From an uncultured Rikenella sp. (GTDB taxonomy: Bacteria > Bacteroidota > Bacteroidia > Bacteroidales > Rikenellaceae): 18,705 nt of DNA. The DNA is taken from NCBI RefSeq assembly GCF_910577125.1, contig NZ_CAJTMN010000038.1, positions 1 through 18,705 on the forward strand. Direction: 5' to 3'. The notes beneath the pieces were generated by a model. It saw only the letters and a list, made by a program, of their open reading frames with translations, did no database searches and was not told the origin of the DNA. Of the stretch, positions 1-6,346 are shown piece by piece (within the stretch, counting starts at the first letter, position 1; every line of letters begins with the position of its first letter). The position numbers were made by a program, and so were the translations under genes.

Positions 1-228
1 AACCAAAAAAACTTTAGAGGATGCTTACGCATCCTAAAGCTGCCGGCGGCCCAACCCTCGGACTCTCTTTGGGCCGGGGATTCTTCCGGGCGCGTATAAA
101 GCGGTAATTACCCCAACGCGCCCGGAGAACCCCGACCCAAAAGATTCTCGAAGAATGAGGACTGCGGAGCCTAAGGAGTAGCGTAGCTATCTAAAAGTTT
201 TTGGTGCCGCTTTTTTCAAAAAGCGGCA
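1..228. repeat. MITE-like palindromic intergenic repeat, left part cut by window start
   Basis: The block is built from nested inverted repeats with no coding content. At 12-39 CTTTAGAGGATGC pairs with GCATCCTAAAG around TTAC, with one bulge. At 86-95 CCGGGCGCGT pairs perfectly with 116-125, inside a wider stem spanning 67-143. At 206-227 GCCGCTTTTT pairs perfectly with AAAAAGCGGC. The outer parts, ACCAAAAAAACTTTAG near the start and CTAAAAGTTTTTGGT at 191-205, are roughly inverted copies, as in a MITE with terminal inverted repeats. The first 21 bases recur at the window's right end with one mismatch. No transposase is present. The last hairpin could also terminate an upstream transcript. 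Function unknown. Confidence 0.7.
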
Positions 229-278
229 GTTCTCTGCGGGTAGACACAGATAAAAGAACTGTTAAAAAAATAACCCGA

Positions 279-1451
279 ATGGGACCCTTCAGGAAGAGCA
301 TACTGCGCGAAATCAGGCGTTTCGGACACAGCAAAGTACTCGTGACCGCCGTCATCGTGTTGCCGGCCGTGATGAGCGTGCTCTACAGCCTGCTGTTTGC
401 GAAAGGCGTGATCGAAGACCTGCCCGTCGCCGTGTACGACGGCGACAAGACCGAGCTGTCGAGGCAGCTGATCCGGATGGTGGACGCCACGCCGTCGGCA
501 GCCGTGACCCTGCACGTCGAGAGCATCGAACAGGGGCGGCAGGCCATGGTACAGGGGCTCGTCAATGCCGTACTCGTCATTCCGAAAGGCTTGCAGGCCG
601 ACATCTATGCCGGACACGGAGGGGCACAGGTCACGGCGGAAATCAGCGGAGCGCAGATCCTCAACTCGGGGATGCTGAAGCGCGATATCACCACCGTGCT
701 GCAGGCGTTCAACATCGGCATCGAGACCCAGCTGCTGGGAGCCCGCGGGATTCCGCAGCGGCAGGGATATGCCATGGCCTACCCCATTCCGTTCGAAAAG
801 CACGTCCTGTTCAACCCGTACGGGAGCTATGCCTACTACCTGCTGCCGGGGGTGATGTTCCTCGCCCTGATCGTGACGGTCGCGATCGTGACGGTCTATG
901 TGGTGGGGATCGAACTCAAGGAGGGGACGGCCCCCGAGTGGATCGAGACGGCGGGAGGGAGCGTCACACGGGCCTTGGCGGCTAAGCTGGCGCCTTATCT
1001 GCTGATGTTCTGCCTCATCTCGCTGCTGATGAATACGCTGCTCTACCGGTTCCTCGGAATGCCTTTCCACGGACATGCCGCGGTGCTGCTGGTGCTGGGA
1101 AATCTGTTCGTCATTCTGGCCTATATGGCCATCTCGGTGATGCTGGTCGCTCTGACGGCCAACACGCGCTTCTCGATGTCGATCGCGGGAGGGTTCGCTA
1201 CGGCTTCGCTCTCGTTCTGCGGCCTCACCTTTCCGGCGCTGGGGATGTATCCGGCGATCGTCGCTCTTTCGAAACTCTTCCCGTACACCTTCTTTATCGA
1301 CCTCTTCATCGAACAGAGCCTCAGGGGGGCGCCGCCGGCACGGTCGCTGGGCGATCTGGCGGCCATGGGGGTATTCGTGACGGCTATGGCTCTGCTGATG
1401 CCGAGGCTCAAACACATCGCGGTGAACCCGAAGTACTACGGGAAAGATTGA
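279..1451 (+). CDS. ABC-2 type (YhgE/DrrB-like) efflux permease, first of a pair
   Basis: This is a 390-residue integral membrane protein with the ABC-2 efflux permease layout. One N-terminal membrane segment (about 20-42) is followed by a long extracytoplasmic domain (about 43-185, with LPVAVYDGDKTELSRQL), then about five more segments (188-212, 233-256, 267-293, 303-330, 357-375). Family members export drugs or other substrates, often with an HlyD-type adaptor and a TolC-type channel. I chose ATG 279 because the open frame upstream (TTG at 201) runs through the palindromic repeat. The next gene starts 4 nt after the stop and is a paralogue, so the pair probably forms a heterodimer. No ATPase gene is in view. 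The substrate cannot be told. Confidence 0.85.
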   Translation: MGPFRKSILREIRRFGHSKVLVTAVIVLPAVMSVLYSLLFAKGVIEDLPVAVYDGDKTELSRQLIRMVDATPSAAVTLHVESIEQGRQAMVQGLVNAVLVIPKGLQADIYAGHGGAQVTAEISGAQILNSGMLKRDITTVLQAFNIGIETQLLGARGIPQRQGYAMAYPIPFEKHVLFNPYGSYAYYLLPGVMFLALIVTVAIVTVYVVGIELKEGTAPEWIETAGGSVTRALAAKLAPYLLMFCLISLLMNTLLYRFLGMPFHGHAAVLLVLGNLFVILAYMAISVMLVALTANTRFSMSIAGGFATASLSFCGLTFPALGMYPAIVALSKLFPYTFFIDLFIEQSLRGAPPARSLGDLAAMGVFVTAMALLMPRLKHIAVNPKYYGKD

Positions 1452-1455
1452 TGCC

Positions 1456-2670
1456 ATGAAAAAATTCTGGGAAATAACGAAAACCGAACTCGTCTCGATC
1501 TTCAGGGACGGGGGCGCGATGCTGATCCTGCTGGGGGCGATGCTGATCTACGGGACGATCTACCCGTTGGTCTATGCGCCTCAGGTGGTGCGGAAGTTTC
1601 CGGTTGCGGTGGTCGATCTGGACCACACGGCACGCAGCAGGGAGCTGACGCGGATGCTCGATGCCACGCCTCAGGCGGCGGTGCGGTACGAGGCGGAGAG
1701 TCTGGAGGAGGCGAAGTCGCTCTTTCTCCATCGGAAAGTCTACGGGGTGCTCTATATTCCGAACGGGTTCCAGAAACGGATTCTGGCGGGCGAACAGAGC
1801 CATGTCAGTTTCTATGCGGACGGGGGGTATTTTCTGTTATACAGTGACTTCCTGAACGCGGTGAGCGGTGTGGTCATGACGGCCGGAGCGAAGGTGCAGA
1901 TGGGGACGCTGATGGCTTCCGGACTGAGTCAGAAGGAGGCGGAATGGACGGCACGACCGGTGGATTACCGGGTGGATGTGCTCTATAATCCGGTGGGAGG
2001 ATATGCGACGGCGATCATGCCGGGGGTGCTGGTGCTGATCTCGCAACAGTTGCTGCTGGTAGGGATCGGGCTGGTCTGCGGGACGTGGTACGAGCGGCGG
2101 ATGTGGAACCGGTTCAAGGGATACGGAGCGGGGCGGATGGTAGCGGGAAAGACGCTGGCCTACCTGATACTCTATATACCGCTGATACTCTATATGTTCG
2201 GCTTCCAGTACAAATTCTTCGACTATCCGATGAAGGGGAGCCACTGGTCGGTGCTGGCGGTTTTCGTACCGTATCTGTTGTCGATCATCTTCCTGGGGCT
2301 GACGATCGGAACGTTTTTCAAACGGCGCGAGAGCTCGATGCTGGTGATCGTGGTGACGTCGGTGATGTTTCTGGCGGTGAGCGGCATCACGTGGTCTACG
2401 GTGGGGATGCCGCAGTGGATGTACGCTCTGGGGCGGATGATGCCGTCGAGCAACGGGATGAATGCGGTGGTGCGGATCAGGACGATGGGGGCGACGCTGG
2501 CGGATGTGGGGCCGGAGTTCATCACGCTGTGGGTGCTGACGGGAATTTACGGTCTGACGGCGATCTTAGCGGTCGGAAGACGGATGAGGCGGTTGCCTGT
2601 GCTGGAGGTGCCGGCGTCGTTCGCGGAGACGGAGCTGCCGGCGGTGGTGGAGCAGGAAAAGAAGGAATAG
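1456..2670 (+). CDS. ABC-2 type efflux permease, second of a pair
   Basis: This 404-residue protein is a paralogue of the preceding gene. It has an N-terminal membrane segment (about 20-40), an extracytoplasmic domain opening with FPVAVVDLDHTARSREL (compare LPVAVYDGDKTELSRQL next door), a shared RMLDATPQAAV stretch, and a C-terminal block of membrane segments (about 185-210, 230-250, 265-285, 295-312, 355-374). The charged tail EVPASFAETELPAVVEQEKKE is probably cytoplasmic. The start lies 4 nt after the upstream stop, so the two are surely co-transcribed. A terminator follows 28 nt after the stop and ends the unit. Its coding strand is visibly G-rich. No nucleotide-binding domain is fused, and the partner ATPase must be elsewhere. 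Confidence 0.87.
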   Translation: MKKFWEITKTELVSIFRDGGAMLILLGAMLIYGTIYPLVYAPQVVRKFPVAVVDLDHTARSRELTRMLDATPQAAVRYEAESLEEAKSLFLHRKVYGVLYIPNGFQKRILAGEQSHVSFYADGGYFLLYSDFLNAVSGVVMTAGAKVQMGTLMASGLSQKEAEWTARPVDYRVDVLYNPVGGYATAIMPGVLVLISQQLLLVGIGLVCGTWYERRMWNRFKGYGAGRMVAGKTLAYLILYIPLILYMFGFQYKFFDYPMKGSHWSVLAVFVPYLLSIIFLGLTIGTFFKRRESSMLVIVVTSVMFLAVSGITWSTVGMPQWMYALGRMMPSSNGMNAVVRIRTMGATLADVGPEFITLWVLTGIYGLTAILAVGRRMRRLPVLEVPASFAETELPAVVEQEKKE

Positions 2671-2697
2671 CTCTCTTTCTCACTGTCCTTCTGTTTT

Positions 2698-2726
2698 TGC
2701 CGGCTCTCCTGCCGGCATTTTTATTT
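2698..2726 (+). terminator. Rho-independent terminator after the permease pair
   Basis: TGCCGGC (2698-2704) pairs perfectly with GCCGGCA (2711-2717) around TCTCCT and is followed by TTTTTATTT. It sits 28 nt after the stop of the second permease. The truncated cassette at 2735 begins only 8 nt beyond the T-tract. Confidence 0.85.
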
Positions 2727-2734
2727 GTCCGATC

Positions 2735-2920
2735 CCCGCCCCGGGCTATCGCCATCGGGATACGGGCGCGCTGGACGACGTCGGCTACCGCGGTTACAGC
2801 TGGTCTTCGACGGTTAGCGGTACCCTTGGCATGTACTTGGATTTCAGCGTGGCGCACCTCGGTCCCAGCTACGCGAACGGCCGCGCCTACGGTTTTCAGT
2901 TGCGTTGCCTCTCGGAATAA
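2735..2920 (+). pseudogene. Truncated C-terminal cassette of a FISUMP/DUF1566-like surface protein (cassette 1)
   Basis: One frame reads PAPGYRHRDTGALDDVG, then YSWSSTVSGTLGMYLDF, and ends ANGRAYGFQLRCLSE-stop. This is the C-terminal end of the large Bacteroidetes family with a WSS core and a final GF-x-x-RC motif (FISUMP/DUF1566-like, probably a C-type-lectin-type fold). Only 61 residues remain, with no start codon and no promoter, and the permease terminator lies just upstream, so it is not an intact gene. It is homologous to the cassette at 3275-3478. Identity is highest at the two ends (15 identical bases at 2734-2748; 32 identical bases from the GGT of GFQ through the stop) and lowest in the middle. 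It may be a dead fragment or a silent donor for recombination; the sequence alone does not decide. Confidence 0.7.
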
Positions 2921-2942
2921 ACAGGGGCAGACACGGCCGCAG

Positions 2943-3002
2943 CGAAACGCAAGTTTCGCCCGTCCACGGGACGTGGGGCCCGGCCGGCCCGAGGCCAGTC
3001 GA
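2943..3002 (+). repeat. Palindromic unit C, forward copy
   Basis: It opens with a hairpin, GCGAAAC and GTTTCGC closing the loop GCAA, and continues into a GC-rich arm containing CGTCCACGGGACG and GGGCCCGGCCGGCCC. The 45 bases at 2958-3002 are repeated exactly, in inverted orientation, at 3824-3868, and a diverged copy lies at 8155-8199. It begins 22 bases after the stop of cassette 1. No coding function is evident. It belongs to a modular repeat family described further under units A and B. Confidence 0.8.
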
Positions 3003-3010
3003 TGCTCGAC

Positions 3011-3084
3011 CGCGCGCCACGCCTTAAGAGGAAAATCATTCAAAAGCGTTCCACGCTTTTGGATAAGATTTTCCAAGGCGCGCG
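3011..3084 (+). repeat. Palindromic unit B, copy 1 (74 bp)
   Basis: The ends are CGCGCGCC (3011-3018) and GGCGCGCG (3077-3084). Inside, GGAAAATC pairs with GATTTTCC and CAAAAGCGT pairs with ACGCTTTTG, giving a long interrupted hairpin. The same unit, also exactly 74 bp, lies inverted at 3743-3816 and again at 7971-8044. An 86-bp version with perfect pairing is at 7608-7693. Coding sequence of cassette 2 begins at its right edge. Confidence 0.8.
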
Positions 3085-3085
3085 A

Positions 3086-3478
3086 ACAGAGAACGGAACT
3101 TGGTCTGACTTTACGCGGGCGACAGACCTGGATCAACCCTTGACCGGTACCTTCCCGTACTATTCAGATGGGAAAGCGGGTGAAAAATACACCAATGGAG
3201 ATTACAAGGCGACCAACGGTCGGTTGTACAAGGTAAGCAGCGATGGTACTGCGGGAACCCCACTTGCCTGGTACCCCGCCCCGGGCTACCGCGACTTCGG
3301 TCGTACGGGCTGGGAGGGCATAGCGAGGGGCATCGGCAACAACGGGTGCAGTTGGTCGTGTACGCCGGTGACGGGCGACGTCACGGTGCGGTATTTGGCC
3401 TTCGGCACGCAGGACCTCTACCCCAGCTACGCGCACAATCGCGCCCACGGTTTTCAGTTGCGTTGCCTCTCGGAATAA
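3086..3478 (+). pseudogene. Truncated C-terminal cassette of a FISUMP/DUF1566-like surface protein (cassette 2)
   Basis: The frame stays open from inside palindromic unit B, but credible protein begins about 3086: TENGTWSDFTRATDLDQPL, then GKAGEKYTNGDYKATNG, WYPAPGYRD and a final NRAHGFQLRCLSE-stop, about 130 residues. It is the C-terminal domain of the same family as cassette 1, with about 65 more residues on the N-terminal side. It lacks a signal peptide, the N-terminal domains typical of the family and a credible start, because ATG 3002 lies inside repeat sequence. Within the 28 gap-free codons at its 3' end, 9 differ from cassette 1, all of them amino-acid-changing. It lies between inverted copies of units B and C. 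Confidence 0.7.
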
Positions 3479-3659
3479 ACGGAAGCCTCGACTGATTGGG
3501 AACTTCGAACCCGGGCTTGGGTTGAAGTACTCCAAAGATTTTGCGACCCGCAGGCTTCGGCCCGCTCTAAATTTAGCCCAATTCACCGCCGCATTCGGCC
3601 TGTCGCTCTTCGTCCCGTGTCAGCCCATGCGGCTCCGCTATCGCTCCGCCGCATTTACC
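3479..3659. other. Non-coding spacer with repeat motif D
   Basis: No gene is seen. AACCC and GGGTT around GGGCTT form a small hairpin about 3509-3524. At 3628-3653 lies a 26-base GC-rich motif (TGCGGCTCCGCT then TCGCTCCGCCGCA, one base between) that recurs at 7943-7968 with one difference. In both places it stands just upstream of unit A or B. Confidence 0.6.
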
Positions 3660-3734
3660 GTCGCCCGCTGGGATTTCATCTCGATTTTGCTCTTCGCAAA
3701 ACGAGTGAAATCCTTCTTCAAGCGGGCGGGCGAC
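3660..3734 (+). repeat. Palindromic unit A, copy 1 (75 bp)
   Basis: GTCGCCCGC at the left pairs with GCGGGCGAC at the right. Inside, GGATTTCA-CTCG-TTTTGC-type arms pair imperfectly around TCTTC. Another 75-bp copy with closely similar sequence is at 8057-8131. An inverted copy with the same outer arms but a rewritten inner stem is at 7514-7587. Non-coding. Confidence 0.8.
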
Positions 3735-3742
3735 GGATTTTT

Positions 3743-3816
3743 CGCGCGCCTTGGGAAATCTTGTTCAAACACGCAGTCGTGTTTGAACGATTTCCCTTTT
3801 TAAGGCGTGGCGCGCG
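3743..3816 (-). repeat. Palindromic unit B, copy 2, inverted (74 bp)
   Basis: The ends are CGCGCGCC (3743-3750) and GGCGCGCG (3809-3816). GGGAAATC pairs with GATTTCCC, and GTTCAAACACG pairs with CGTGTTTGAAC around CAGT. Read on the minus strand it matches the copy at 3011-3084 at the outer parts, while the inner stem has changed on both arms so that pairing is kept. With unit C it closes an inverted bracket around cassette 2. Confidence 0.8.
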
Positions 3817-3823
3817 TCAAGCT

Positions 3824-3885
3824 TCGACTGGCCTCGGGCCGGCCGGGCCCCACGTCCCGTGGACGGGCAAAACTGCGTTTTGCTG
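3824..3885 (-). repeat. Palindromic unit C, copy 2, inverted
   Basis: Positions 3824-3868 are the exact reverse complement of 2958-3002 (45 of 45 bases). The neighbouring hairpin is GCAAAAC and GTTTTGC around GCA on the minus strand; compared with copy 1, a G-C pair has become A-T. It lies 22 bases beyond the stop codon of yidD and could affect the 3' end of that operon. No clear T-rich intrinsic terminator was seen for the operon. Confidence 0.8.
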
Positions 3886-3907
3886 CAACAGCCTCGAACA
3901 ACCTGTT

Positions 3908-4198
3908 TCACGGAACCGGATCGTAACCGCTACCGCCCCACGGATGACACCGCAACAGACGACGAACGGTCAGATAAAAACCTCGGAACAAACCGTGCTT
4001 GCGAAAGGCTTCCAGAGCATAGGCCGAACAGGTGGGGGTAAACCGGCAGGAGTTAGGCAGAAATGGCGAAATCGCTGACTGATAGAGACGAATCAAAAAG
4101 ACGAACGGAGCAATCGCTACTCTCCTCCCCCACCCGATCCGTCGCTGCACTCCGCTGCCGTTGTCGGTCGGTCGTGCATCCTGCATAGTCTCTCCCAT
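3908..4198 (-). CDS. yidD: Membrane protein insertion efficiency factor YidD
   Basis: This small membrane-associated protein helps YidC insert inner-membrane proteins. The whole family signature is present: FLIRLYQSAISPFLPNSC (34-51), RFTPTCSAYALEAFRKHG (52-69) and the C-terminal RCHPWGGSGYDPVP (83-96), with cysteines at 51, 57 and 84. It follows rnpA, as in many bacteria. The long form given here starts at ATG 4198 and overlaps rnpA by 82 nt. Its first 20 or so residues (MGETMQDARPTDNGSGVQ) are unlike the usual YidD N-terminus, so a later start such as GTG 4150 (80 residues) is plausible and would cut the overlap to about 34 nt. Function is secure; the start is not. Confidence 0.92.
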   Translation of the reverse strand: MGETMQDARPTDNGSGVQRRIGWGRRVAIAPFVFLIRLYQSAISPFLPNSCRFTPTCSAYALEAFRKHGLFRGFYLTVRRLLRCHPWGGSGYDPVP

Positions 4199-4584
4199 AT
4201 CGATATCACTGCTTTCTCAATTGTCCGATAATCGGCCGGTTCGTCCTTGGCCACATACGAAAAGGCGACATCCACCCCTATCCGGGTCTTGTTCTGCCGA
4301 TAGGCTTCGCGCATCCTGCGCTTGAGCAGGTTCCGATCCACGGCTCGTTTGTAGTTCCGTTTCGGCACGATCACCATCATCCGGTTATCCGCTGACCCGT
4401 CCGGGCGAAACCGATAGGTGCACTTCACCGGATAGACCAAAAACGCCTCTCCACACGTGAAGAGGCGTCCGATATCGCTCCGTGCGGCCAGCCGTTCGCT
4501 TTTGGGCAAAGTAAACCGCCTCCCCTCCGCATCACCCGTCCCGTCCGACCTATGTAACGACTGTGCATCCATGAGATTCGTCAC
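4117..4584 (-). CDS. rnpA: Ribonuclease P protein component
   Basis: This is the protein subunit of RNase P, which binds the catalytic RNA and the 5' leader of precursor tRNAs. The RNR signature KRAVDRNLLKRRMREAYR (79-96) is complete. It is preceded by FTLPKSERL (24-32), the usual N-terminal entry to the fold, and by VIVPKRNYKRAVDR. At 155 residues it is longer than the usual 115-130, with about 20 extra residues at each end (the C-terminus runs out as SDGSGGGGE). GTG 4584 overlaps the hemD stop as GTGA; ATG 4572, four codons later, is an alternative. It is co-transcribed with hemD upstream and yidD downstream. Confidence 0.94.
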   Translation of the reverse strand: MTNLMDAQSLHRSDGTGDAEGRRFTLPKSERLAARSDIGRLFTCGEAFLVYPVKCTYRFRPDGSADNRMMVIVPKRNYKRAVDRNLLKRRMREAYRQNKTRIGVDVAFSYVAKDEPADYRTIEKAVISIWERLCRMHDRPTTAAECSDGSGGGGE

Positions 4585-5477
4585 TTTCCTGTCGTAGCCG
4601 CCACCGACCGTCTGCTGCTGCCCGACGATGCCGAAACTTTCGTCGCTGCTTTCCCTTTTTTACTTTCAGCCGGGGACTCGCTGCCCAAGTCCGCTGCCGT
4701 CATCCCGAATCCTTCGACCGAATCGCCGCTGTTGATTGCCGCCACGTATTTGTCGATGGCCATGGTCAACGAGGGAAAACGAGGTGTCGGCGCCACGATG
4801 TCCACTTTCAGCCCTCCGCCCAATGCTTCCCGGGCGGTGGCATTCCCCAGTGCAGCGACGATCATCCCTTCGGGCAATACTTCGAACCGCTCCCGCAGGG
4901 CCCGCACGTCGGCCGAACTGTAACATGCCACGAGGTCGTAGTCGACGATCGAGATGTCCGACAGGTCGGCCGCCACGGTATGCGCAAGGATGATTTTCGT
5001 ATATTTCACTCCGGTCTTCCCCAGCAATGCTTCGATTTCAGGCTTATAAGGGTCGGAAAGGGCGACCAAAAAGCGCTCGTCCTTGTGTTTGGCCACCACT
5101 TCCATCAAATCCACGAAGGTTGCCGTCCCGTAGAAAATCTTCCGCTTCCGGTAGACGATATATTTCTGCAGGTAGAGCGCGATGGCTTCCGTCACGCAGA
5201 AGTATTTCATGTCTTCCGGCACCTGGATCCGACATGCTTCGCACAGGCTGAAAAAGTTGTCGATGGTCTTCCGCGAGGTGAAGATCACGGCCGTATGGGC
5301 CAGCACATCGACCCGCTGGGCGCGGAATTCTTTCGGGGTCACTCCTTCGACCGCAACGAAGGGTCGGAAATCTATTTCGAGTTTGTGTTTGGAAACCAGT
5401 TCCGAGAAGGGAGACTTGTCCGATGAAGGAGCCGGTTGAGCGATCAGTATCCGCTTTACTTTCTGTGTTTTCGCCAT
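4581..5477 (-). CDS. hemD: Uroporphyrinogen-III synthase family protein (HemD-like)
   Basis: This 298-residue protein belongs to the HemD/uroporphyrinogen-III synthase family, two alternating lobes that cyclise hydroxymethylbilane. Family features include VIFTSRKTIDNFF (64-76), the strand-turn pattern around DLVACYSSADVRAL (181-194), and MIVAALGNATAREA (205-218) with TPRFPSLTMAIDKYV near the end. The last 45 residues are a low-complexity Ala/Ser/Lys tail (about 254-298) beyond the usual end of the fold. ATG 5477 lies 4 nt after the DUF4271 stop, and the gene ends by overlapping rnpA. No other tetrapyrrole gene is in the window, so a true haem-pathway role is not supported by context. Many Bacteroidales need exogenous haem yet keep this gene beside rnpA. 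Confidence 0.8.
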   Translation of the reverse strand: MAKTQKVKRILIAQPAPSSDKSPFSELVSKHKLEIDFRPFVAVEGVTPKEFRAQRVDVLAHTAVIFTSRKTIDNFFSLCEACRIQVPEDMKYFCVTEAIALYLQKYIVYRKRKIFYGTATFVDLMEVVAKHKDERFLVALSDPYKPEIEALLGKTGVKYTKIILAHTVAADLSDISIVDYDLVACYSSADVRALRERFEVLPEGMIVAALGNATAREALGGGLKVDIVAPTPRFPSLTMAIDKYVAAINSGDSVEGFGMTAADLGSESPAESKKGKAATKVSASSGSSRRSVAATTGK

Positions 5478-5481
5478 AAAA

Positions 5482-6321
5482 TCAGTCGATGACGCTGCTG
5501 CTCTGCCGAAGTGCCAGGGCGAGAATGAAGCTCACCGGCAGGATTTCGACGAAGCAAAGGTACAAAATCCATTGCAATTTAGAAAACGCGCGTAATCTAA
5601 AGTATTTATACAGAGCTATAAAATGATAGACGACCAGACCGCCGAGCACGACGAGACCCGGTTCGAAGAGGCGGCCGCTCACGCCGATGACGATGGCCAG
5701 CGGAGCGTAGAGCAGGGCGACGAAGGCGATGTCGATGCGGTCGATAAAGGTGATCTCGTCGAAGATGTGTTTCTCGTCGGTGAGCCATTTCAACAGGCGG
5801 AAGAGGAGACGGCGGTAGAGGATGATCAGCAGGAAGAGGACGACGGATCCGATAAAGAGGTAGTAGCTTTCGATCCTCGGCCACCGGATCTCGAGCCAGG
5901 CCATCACGAGCGCCGAACCGGCCAGGACGGCCAGGGCGATGCCGCTGCGCAGGAAGTAGACGAAATCGGCTCCCTGGCCCTCCATCAGGGTAAGGGTGTC
6001 TTCCGTGCGGCCGATGTTTTTCAGGCAGCTGACCATATCCCGCCGAAAACGGTAGAGGACGTAGCAGTAGAAGCAGATGAGGATGACCATGACGACGGAG
6101 GTCTGCCACGGATCGTGCGGCGGAGAGACCGGAACGAGGTTTCCCCGCGGGGTGAGCTCTGCGGAGAGAGTGGAACGGGAGCCCCATATTTCGGCTGACG
6201 AGGCGGCCGGCCGCAACCACCGGAGGGAATCGGACGACCGGTCGACCGATTCCGAACCGGTCGGGAAGTGCACCGAACCGGCTGTCTGCTGCAAAAAATA
6301 GGTCGAAGCTGTTGTATCCAC
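5482..6321 (-). CDS. DUF4271 multi-pass membrane protein
   Basis: The predicted protein has 279 residues. A hydrophilic N-terminal third (to about 74) is followed by six membrane segments (about 75-92, 126-143, 154-173, 196-216, 221-241, 249-271). The spacing, with LLKWLTDEKHIFDEITFIDRID between segments 3 and 4 and VVYHFIALYKYFRLR after segment 5, fits DUF4271, a Bacteroidetes family without a known function. It usually stands first in the hemD-rnpA-yidD operon, as here. The frame stays open further upstream to 6576, but that part crosses AT-rich non-coding DNA. GTG 6321 is preferred because a TACCTTTG -7 element sits 26 nt before it, leaving a leader of about 20 nt. Confidence 0.8.
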   Translation of the reverse strand: MDTTASTYFLQQTAGSVHFPTGSESVDRSSDSLRWLRPAASSAEIWGSRSTLSAELTPRGNLVPVSPPHDPWQTSVVMVILICFYCYVLYRFRRDMVSCLKNIGRTEDTLTLMEGQGADFVYFLRSGIALAVLAGSALVMAWLEIRWPRIESYYLFIGSVVLFLLIILYRRLLFRLLKWLTDEKHIFDEITFIDRIDIAFVALLYAPLAIVIGVSGRLFEPGLVVLGGLVVYHFIALYKYFRLRAFSKLQWILYLCFVEILPVSFILALALRQSSSVID

Positions 6322-6346
6322 CCGAGAAGAAAAAGTTTCCCGATGA

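Noticed and set aside
216..1457. Minus-strand open frame of 413 codons opposite the first permease, and similar long frames opposite hflX, ruvB and envC
   Set aside because: The products are rich in Arg, His, Pro and Gln with no domain features. They mirror the G-rich codon use of the real genes on the other strand.
3002..3478. The whole frame from ATG 3002 as an intact 158-residue gene
   Set aside because: Its first 28 codons run through palindromic unit B. Believable protein starts only near 3086, and the family's N-terminal part and signal peptide are missing.
2735..3478. A complete diversity-generating retroelement
   Set aside because: No reverse transcriptase or accessory protein gene was found, and no template repeat pair; only variable-region-like ends are present.
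2943..3885. An insertion sequence, suggested by inverted repeats around about 0.8 kb
   Set aside because: No transposase frame lies inside; the only coding matter is the truncated cassette. Target-site duplications were not found.
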